Assembly (NCBI RefSeq): GCF_963678635.1
Contig: NC_087062.1
Span: forward strand, 70,463,345-70,527,344
Reading direction: 5' to 3'
Source of the DNA: Symsagittifera roscoffensis
Lineage: Eukaryota; Xenacoelomorpha; Acoela; Convolutidae
Length of the DNA: 64,000 bases
Shown piece after piece: positions 56,116 to 64,000 of this stretch (position 1 is its first letter; every line of letters begins with the position of its first letter). The position numbers and the translations under genes are program-made. The notes under the pieces were generated by a model. The model saw only the letters and a program-made list of their open reading frames with translations, had not been told where the DNA came from and did not search any database.

Positions 56116-59070
56116 TTCATTTTTAACATCATGACCGGCAGAACCGTTAACGAGCACTTCGCGCCGAGCGGATGCTCACATTAACGCCCTTAATAGGCCT
56201 AAACCGCCGGGGCGGAAGATTAGTTCGAAACGCGGAAGCCTTCCGGATTACCGTGAATAGCTTTTTAACCTAGTTAAGACCGAAAATTCACGAATCAGGA
56301 AGGGTGGGGGGATCGGCCATTCCCTCGTTCCCTGAGAGGTTTGTGACCAAAAACACTTAAAGATATATATATAAAACCAAACAAAAAGTAGTTTAGTACC
56401 CAAGAAAAACAAAAAACATAGAAAAATAAACGAAAAAACCAAAAACAGTTAAAAAAAAGTAAAAAAAAAAATCGGTAGAAATCATCCCCCCAGACAAGAT
56501 GTGATCCGACCCCCCCGTTTGTTGTTGATAGATATATTGTTGTTACAGGCATTTATATCAGTCAGGATCGTTACGATCAGTTTTGTGGCCCGTTTGTGAG
56601 GCTTGTACTGTAGGGTTATTTGAGCATTTAAGCACGTTAATGATAAATTGCGCTCAATCCGGAAGGGTCAGCTGATTTGCGCTCAATTCGGAGGGGTCTT
56701 GGGAGAAGACTGATCCGGCAAGCAGTACAAGGAACATCAAGAAGGGGCTCAACGACAACAACAATCGACTGTTGGGTATCGTTAACAAGTTTTGTATCCC
56801 TTTTGGTACAAAAAGTAAGATAGTAATCTGTGGGGGGGCTCGACAGTGCTGCACTGTAGTGACCCTTCACCGAACTGCGAATATCCGAGTTAAGCACCTT
56901 AATTCGGATATTAAACAAATTCGGAGGGGTATAGTATTACTAATATTATTACTTATATAGCCTATATTAATACTCCTATATCGTTTTTCAGTGAAAAACA
57001 CAGAAAGCAGACCGAATTTTAGGGTCAAAATAGCGATATTTTGATCCCTCCACAAGTCGCGATTTTTGAGATATCGATATTTTTTGAAACGGAAAAAAAG
57101 CACTAAAGTAGTGTGTTACATCGTAACTGCACTACCATAATAGATAGAACCGGTTAAGTTTAGTTCGGAAGTGGTTGGAACTATTTTGGAACCAAAAACC
57201 GAATTTTCGTGATTTTTGAGAAAACGAAACACTATAAATTGAGAAAATTTTTTGAAATTTTTGAGTTAGAACAGAAAAAATAGTTGTTTGGACAACTTCC
57301 ACTAGTGAATCTACAAGTTTTAAAACCCGCTTCTCGAAAGCCTTCCGGGTTGCAGAGAAATTGAACTTAACGTGTTTGATTTGGTGGATTCATCAATCCG
57401 GAGGGGTACAGGTAGCATAGTTTTTCGCAAATTTTTTCAACTAAAGCGTTTTAGATCGGGTCTTTTGCATTGAACTAAAAGAGTGTAGGCCTTCTGAGCT
57501 CGGATCAATCATTCTTAGGTCGAAAAGAACAGAATTGCGGAAAAAGTTAGGCGGAACCTATAAGAGAAAAATTTTTTGACTTTAGAAAAAAGACGTTTTG
57601 GTTAATAACTTTGGAACTACTGGGCATAACCAGTTGATCTTGGTACCAATAGATCAAAAATTAGCTGAGTTTACTGATAGGGACAAAAGTTTTTCGAAAA
57701 AAAAAGCGAGAAAAGTTTTTGAGATTGTTTTTAGCAAATTCACCAATTTGGTAGGGTAGACCCTTCACGTTTTATAAATTTCTTTTAGAAAAACCATTAT
57801 ACACCTATCAAAAGGTAATAGCGGTTGAATAAAGTAACTTTAGGCTGTTCTAGACGAGAAGAGAAGGCTAAATGCACAGGAAAACCTTAATCGAGCCGAA
57901 GTTAGGCGAGCGATAAGACCTTTCACCGTTAGCGTGAACTGTCAAATAAGAGGCTTAACTTCAATCCGGAAGGGTCTAGGAAATCATTACATACCCTTAC
58001 TAGTTAATTGAAAAGCAGAATCGCATCGGAGAACGTATTTGGTGGGGTATAGGTTGAAAGAACGAAATCTCCGAAAAGCTACTATTACAAACCAGAGGGC
58101 TCCCAATCCGGAGGGGTCTTATATTTGCTAATTCGGAGGGGTCCCAATCCGGAGGGGTCTTATATTTGCTAATTCGGAGGGGTCCCAATCCGGAGGGGTC
58201 TTATATTTACTAATTCAGAGGGGTCCCAATCCGGAGGGGTCTAAATTTTGTTAGTCCGGAAGGGTCCTATTTTTTTCCAATCCGGAGGGGTATTATTTTA
58301 TTAAAGGACTTAGGTAAACGGAAGAAAGACTAAAGTGAGAGGTATTAGGTTATTAGCAGACAGGCTAGGAATCAGTGACTGCACTGGTAACTTGCCTTTC
58401 AATAAAAACCAGACCAAAACAAAACAGGTCCGAACTCGGATATTCGCGACACTAAGTCTAAACTAAAAAGAGCGTAATTCATTGGTGTGGATTGAAACCC
58501 AACACTTTTTCGTGAAAACTGACTGCCCTGAGGATTGTAGTAGGTCTAGCTCGGGCAGTCCGAAGGCAGATAGGTAAAATAGTACTCGGTGGGTGCAATA
58601 GACGCCCACTTGAGAAAATTACTGCCTTCAAAGTTTTTTCTGTTTGGTGCAGCACCAAGCAGGGAAAGCTTTTTCTTTAAAAAAAAATTAAGTTCGACTA
58701 TTGTACTGCGACCGACTAAAAGTACAATACACATACGTTTTTTTATAGAGGTATTCATATTCTGTCATTATTATATATATTTTTTTGTTTTTGATTTTAA
58801 ATCAACATAAACTGTGCTTGATTGGGTAGTGAGTACACTATCTTTTAAATTGACTGATAACATCATATTGTGCTAGTTCTCAAATCTTACGACCGATAAT
58901 CGGTTAGTTTGAATAAATTACATACATTCTGTACTCTGGTAACATACAGGGATTCGTAGTCACTATTTAATAGAAACTTATTGAGTTGTGTCATTATTAT
59001 TGGTAGTCAAACTATAAGGTCACTAGCAATCGAATTAAGTGTATAGGCATTAAGAAGTGACAAATTGAGA
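56116..59070 (+). other. ~3-kb leader of the second element
   Basis: No gene. AT-rich sequence with scattered copies of YCGGARGGGT (for example 56659, 56689, 56921, 57394, 57965) that become a tandem array at 58101-58290. Short frames here have no recognisable domain. Confidence 0.65.
58101..58290 (+). repeat. 41-bp tandem repeat with paired CGGAGGGGT words
   Basis: Units start at 58101, 58142, 58183 and 58224 (exact 41-bp spacing). Each contains CCCAATCCGGAGGGGTC and a second AATTCGGAGGGGT. The last units degenerate into TAGTCCGGAAGGGTCC and CCAATCCGGAGGGGTA. Confidence 0.93.
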
Positions 59071-62000
59071 ATGAGTCTAGACAAGTCAAGGATACCTAAA
59101 CGAGGTAATAGCTCTAGGAAATTCATACCTAAAAAGCAAAGAAAAACAATGACCGATCCTTTTGTGGATTGGATCAAACGGGCCCCCGGACCGACAAAGG
59201 GGAGACGGTTGAAACGAGGAGTCAGAAGACCTCAGAAGAGAGAAAAGAAATGTTGGAAATGGAGGTCAATACAAAACACGCCATGAATGACAACCAGCAA
59301 GTACATGGACTGGAAGGGAGAGGCAGAAGGCTGGCGAGTGAATCTACTCCGGTAGAACAAGGTCAATGTTTTTGCCACTTTCACCGGGACATTGGATCGA
59401 GAGGAGATGTCGGAACTGTCCGACATCTCAACTGAAATAGCGGCAACTAGAAGATCTCCAACAGACAACACTATGATGGTAGGCGAGACTGAGAAACAAA
59501 CAACGTCATCATCGTTCTCAGAAAGAATGAGGAACACCTTAGGAAACATCTTTACATTCACCATGGGAGGGGGCACAGGAAAAGAAGGTGAATCCCAGGA
59601 GGAGAAGGACGACGAAGAAGAGCAAGTGGACTTTGGGTCTCAAGTCAGCCTCAATAGTTCGACCCAGGAGAATGAAGCATACGTCGAAAGAGAGACTGGA
59701 ACCATGGACAAATTTGGTGTGGTGAGAACGATAAGCAAAGAGGTAAACACACCGGGCCAGTCGAGAAGCTTCGCGATTATGACAAATTCAGAGCCGCAAA
59801 CAGAGGGCTAGGCAACGCATTGGCGGATCCCGAGGTGGATAATGAAAAGACGTCGAGGCAGAGAGTCAAGGCCCGAATCTCGACCAGCACGAAGCTACCT
59901 GGGACCGACAGGGTTACACCGCCACTAGTGACGCCACTCGTGGATAACGGGGCAGCACTAGAAGAAGCCTTGAACAACATAGTGGACATTTTAGGAGAAC
60001 AAAATGAACAGATGTCCATAAGAATGAGTGAACTAGAAAGAGCAGTTCACATTGAAAGAGAAAGTCTGCGGGAAGAAATAAACCGCAATAGACAAGAAGT
60101 TGGTAGGAGCGAAAAACGCTTGAAAGAAAGAACGGACGAGCATATAGCGATGAACTTGTCGCGAATGACAAGAGAAGCGGAACAGAGAGCGTTACGCTTA
60201 AGATACGACATGGAGAAGTTAAGAATTCAGCAAGAGCAGTCTCTTGGGACTCTTGACACAAAGAAAGACGCGATGATGGAGAGGCGAACTCAGGCTATCA
60301 TGGATAGGTTGGACGGGCTACTAAGCAGCAAGAGTGGACCAAAAGAAGGGAAACCGAACTCGGGAGGTCCCAGCAGGGAGCCGAAGGTGAACTTCAATGA
60401 ACATCAAAAGAGGAGGACATATGGATCCACTAGAGGCAGGGGCAGTTCATCAGGCTATGCCACAAGGGATAATAGAACATGGGGCCCGAACAGTAGAGCA
60501 AGTTCAACGGGGAACAGACAGACCTCTAATGAACGACCAACGCAAGGCACACATGCGACTGGGAGAAGTGATTCCGGTAACAGAGGGCATGCAAGCCCGG
60601 GGAGGAGTCATGTGGGCCAAGGGGGAAACACTCACGGCGATTCGGATTGCAGGGATGCACCGAGTACAGAGCCTTTGACAAGGTGTGAGGACACTCAGGC
60701 GGGGTACTCAAGGGATGCTACGGCAATGGTCACAGCCTTTGAACCCCTAAACAGGTCTTTGGAGACATTCCTTACAAGGTTATCCAGAACCAATGAACGC
60801 AGTGAAAAGTCCAGAAGAGTCTTTAAGAAACCAAGATGCTATAAAGACGAATCTGACGGCTGTATTGATACCTGGATATAGGTAATGAAACTGCATTTCG
60901 AGGAAGAGGACTTGTCGGAGAGACAGGAATGCAGTGCGCTCACCAGTAACTTGGAAGGGACAGCCCTGAACTGTGTCATGGCCAAGAAGCAATATCAGCG
61001 TGACACAGCAGAAAATCTTCGAAATCTTGTTAAAACGTTTTGGATCAGGGGTGCAGGGGCACCAAGCAATGATGCGCTTCGAGAAACGGAGACAACGGGA
61101 AGATGAAACGATAGACAAGTTTCTAGACGACTTGGAAATGCTGAGAAGACGCAGCCAACCGGATGAGTCAAACCGAAGGATGAACCTGGCAGTAGCCTCA
61201 AAATTCATCGATGGTGTGAAGAATGATGAACTTCGAACAATGCTAGCTATACATTACACAACACTATCAACCAATGCGCCAACACCAGAGGAGTTGAGGC
61301 TCAAGTCAAAAGAGTATCTTTTGTTAAGACCTCCTTCGAGATCTAGATACTACAAGAACAATTATGGCAATTTTAACAATGAGCCAGCAAACCAAGGGAA
61401 CAACTGGTACAAACCGAGGGATGATATAGACAAGAGACGCTCTTGTGCCAATTGCAGTTCAACAGACCATCATGTGTCGGCATGCCCAACTTACAAACAA
61501 GGCATAAAAGCAATAGGCTTTAGCCTCGAGGACGAAGATGCGTCAGAATTGGACCATGATGATTTCATGAGAGGAGTAATTGCGAAATTCGGCCCGATGT
61601 GTTTCTTTTGCAACTTGGAAGGTCATTTTAAATCAGATTGTCCGCAATTCTGGAATGCAGTGGCGGACATCAAGCATCCAAGGCATGAAGAAGTTTTGTC
61701 AGGAGTGAAAGCCAGCAAGGCTCGCCTGTTGAGTGAAGCGGAGGCACGCAGAAAAGATAAACCTCAAGAGCTGGCGGCAAAAAAAATGCAAGCGGTAACA
61801 GAAGAGACACGTGAACCAGCAACTGCGGCTGATGACTTCAAGATCGATTATAGGGCAGCCGCGAGGGATGCTCTAAATAGAGTGCAGCAGGAACTGGTGA
61901 CGAAAGAGATCGAACAAAAAGGGAAACTTGAACTGGAGAATGAGAAACTACAGGAGCAACTGAATACCTTCGAAGCAACGGAAGTCGAGGAGACTAAAGC

Positions 62001-62262
62001 ACCAAGCAGTTTGAGCATGAAATTTAATGTGATCTCCGGTCAGAGGTTCGGCATGGTGCCACAAGGAAGCAAGATACAGTCGATAATCTCAGTGGCCGGA
62101 CATCAGGTAATCAGAAATCTGAGTGAACTTTCCGAGTTCACTTTGATGCATTTGGACACATATGCAGATTATCTGAGGCAGGTGGAGCCACGCACTGAGT
62201 CCAGAGCTGTGCGAGCACTACTAACAACGGGTGGCCCTCGCATAAAGAAACTTCATGACGCT
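59071..62262 (+). pseudogene. gag: gag of the second element (several frameshifts, one stop)
   Basis: ATG at 59071 (SLDKSRIPKRG), similar to the other element's gag start. The frame changes several times before 59820. 59820-60881 gives a charged, coiled-coil-like region (about residues 35-130: EQNEQMSIRMSELERAV), a Gly/Ser/Arg-rich low-complexity part, and KKPRCYKDESDGCIDTWI before a TAG. The next frame continues VMKLHFEEEDLSE and NLEGTALN; after a frameshift near 61010 the capsid C-terminal part (KRFGSGVQGHQAMMRFEKRR) and two CCHC zinc knuckles follow (CANCSSTDHHVSAC, 61444-61485; CFFCNLEGHFKSDC, 61600-61641). A coiled coil (~300-330 of this frame) leads towards the protease without a gag stop, up to a frameshift near 62262. 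Confidence 0.88.
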
Positions 62263-64000
62263 ACCTGGAGGTCTATGGGCCGTATCAAGTGATGCTGAAC
62301 ATGGATGGAATCAGTATCTACACTAGGACTTATGTAACAACAGATGATGACCAATTGGGGCAGATCTATTTGGGTGAGGAGGAACTCAAAGTCCGCAGGA
62401 TAGGCCATGACGCCAAGATGGAACAAGATGCAGTACACATTGGGTATGAAGCAGATGTGACCGCACATCTGCTCGACACCAACGGAACGAAAATCGGAGT
62501 CACAGGTCTTCTGGACACAGGAGCGGTAGTGAGTGTGATGCCGATAAAAACTTGGGAAAGAATGGGCTTCACGAGAAAAGATCTAATTCCAACGAATCTC
62601 CGACTGGCCGCCGCCAATCGAGGAGCTATTTACGTAGCCGGAAGAACACCAATAACGGTCCTCCACATGGGAGGACGGGATCTATTGATGAGCTTCCTGG
62701 TGGTAGAGAATTTGGACGACGCCGACCAATTCATCTTGGGCAGAGATTTTGTCAGGAATTTTGACGTGATGATTGACTTGAACAACGGTCTGATACGGAT
62801 TAGAAACCCGGACCGGAAGTATGTTAAGAAACCAATTAATAGGATAATAACAGGCGAAAACAAGGTACCGATTTTTTTTAGATAGAAAAGTAAAACTACA
62901 GCCAGGACAAGCTGTGTTGGCAATTTCTAGAATGAGAAATTTGAATTCGTTGAGCGATAGTAAACAGGTTTGCTAAGTACCGAATCCAAATAGTCAGAGT
63001 TCGATGATTTTAGGCCGGAGCTTCTCGGTAACGCGAAACGGACTGTGTGTCAGTGTGTTATTGAACACACTGGACACCACGGTTTCAATCCAGCGTGGAA
63101 AGAAGCTTGGTTACGCTTTGCCGATGAGGACCGACTATGAGGAGACGCAAAATTTGAAGAAACATAGTGTGAAAGACTGTCCTTATCATGCCAATAAAGA
63201 TAAAATTTTAAAGAGGATTAATGAATTAAAATCTATTCATAAATTGTTTTCAATGAAGTCCGAAACGGACGACGGCTTATCAAGCTGCTCGAATTTTCCT
63301 GAACGCCCCTCGTCATATGAACAAGAATCTGACAAACCGGTTTTGCCAGAGATAGAACATTTAAAAGGGAAAATAGGTGAGGGAAATTTCGAAAAGTTGA
63401 GGGACCTTCCAAATCGGAACGCAGATGTATTTTCAAAACATAAGGCGGATATCGGTTGCTGTAATTTCGTCGAACACGAAATCGAACTTGAAGAGGGCGC
63501 CGTTCCCCATAGGGAAGGCGCAAGACGAATGACGCCACACAATTCGGAAGCGTGCCGAGCGGAAATAGAAATGTTGCTTGAATACGAATGTTGCTTGAAT
63601 GATAGAACCCTCGAAATTGCCATGGGCTTGCGGGGTAGTAATGGCGAAAAAGAAAGGGAGACAGCTTAGGTTTTGTTGCGACTTTCGTTACTTGAACGCG
63701 GTAACGATAAAGGATGCGTACCCGATACCGCGAATAGACGAGAGCCTCTCTAAGCTTGGTGATGCCAAGTTCTTCACCACATTGGACTTGGGTTCTGCCT
63801 TCTGGCAGGTCCCTCTGCGGAAGAAGGATAGAGAGAAAACCGGATTCGCGTGCGAATTGGGATTGTACCAGTGGAAGAGGATGCCCTTCGGCTCGTGCAA
63901 TGCAACGGCCACTTTTCAAAGACTGATGGCTCAGGCATTGACCAGAGTGACCAAGAAGTACGGGAATCTCGTGATGTGTTACGTGGATGACATAGTCATA
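62263..64000 (+). pseudogene. pol: pol of the second element: protease and RT start (partial)
   Basis: 62289-62885: protease with LLDTG (Asp codon 62514-62516) and FILGRDFVRNF. A frameshift in the T-run at 62872-62880 and a TAA near 62972 (within KQVC-VPNPN) follow. 63004-63590: linker matching the other element (ILGRSFSVT, SETDDGLSSCSNFPERP, ADIGCCNFVEHEIELEE). A 17-bp imperfect duplication at 63571-63604 (ATGTTGCTTGAAT twice) shifts the frame. From 63598: RT fingers and palm with RYLNAVTIKDAYPIPRID, LDLGSAFWQVPL, and CYVDD at 63977-63991, where the catalytic pair is intact. The window ends nine bases later. Confidence 0.9.

Larger units (their letters stand above)
55464..64000 (+). mobile_element. 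Second related LTR retroelement, plus strand, 3' part outside window
   Basis: LTR end, primer-binding site, leader, gag and pol run left to right and leave the window inside RT. Protein blocks match the giant element in order (DGCIDTW, RFGSG, ILGRDF, YPIPRIDESLSKLG), so it is the same family but a different subfamily (LTRs not obviously alike except the GTTACA end). It lies head-to-head with the first element. Its left boundary is not known because the 3' LTR is outside. Whether it also carries the macro domain, ORF3 and ORF4 cannot be seen. Confidence 0.9.

Noticed and set aside
1-64000. CRISPR array, operon or prokaryotic features
   Set aside because: Repeats are long tandem satellites or minisatellites without spacers, and genes are eukaryotic.

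Overview
The window is invertebrate-type animal nuclear DNA. AT-rich, gene-poor flanks carry two conserved eukaryotic genes with no introns visible in them (a P5B-type ATPase, minus strand, truncated by the window start; an RWDD1-like gene, minus strand, 30625-31341). All other coding sequence is mobile. I cannot name the species; there is no rRNA, mitochondrial or spliced-leader sequence to anchor it.

Layout. 1-2523: ATP13A-like P5B ATPase. 2.5-8.8 kb: a graveyard of small mobile elements: a 214-bp MITE, a tRNA-derived pseudogene with intact Pol III boxes, a 430-bp hAT-type remnant with a perfect 8-bp target duplication, and a ~4.1-kb element with inverted ends holding a decayed family-B DNA polymerase. 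9260-9459: a 200-N scaffold gap. 8.8-30.5 kb: a ~21.6-kb tandem satellite built from ~820-bp and ~1270-bp monomers, each with a long hairpin core, with a higher-order period of ~4194 bp. 30.6-31.3 kb: the RWDD1-like gene.

32495-55463: a structurally complete but mutated giant Ty3/gypsy-type LTR retroelement (22,957 bp plus 6-bp target duplication aacaac), lying on the minus strand. Sense order: 5' LTR, primer-binding site, 2.6-kb leader with a 14-bp minisatellite, gag, protease-RT-RNase H-integrase with a C-terminal macro-like domain, then ~9 kb of extra coding sequence: ORF3 (coiled coil plus two SGNH-hydrolase-like segments) and ORF4 (about 1739 codons in one frame, interrupted by one TGA, unrecognised), then a partly duplicated 3' end and the 3' LTR. 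55.5-64 kb: a second related element on the plus strand, head-to-head with the first and with the same primer-binding site; its leader has another G-rich repeat array, its gag and pol are broken by several lesions, and it leaves the window inside RT.

The most interesting object is this giant element family: a Ty3/gypsy-like core with a macro-like domain fused to pol, SGNH-like proteins and a very large ORF4 downstream of pol, and repeat arrays in very long leaders. Both copies look inactivated (YVDH in one RT, frameshifts and stops, a gag deletion filled by a foldback sequence).
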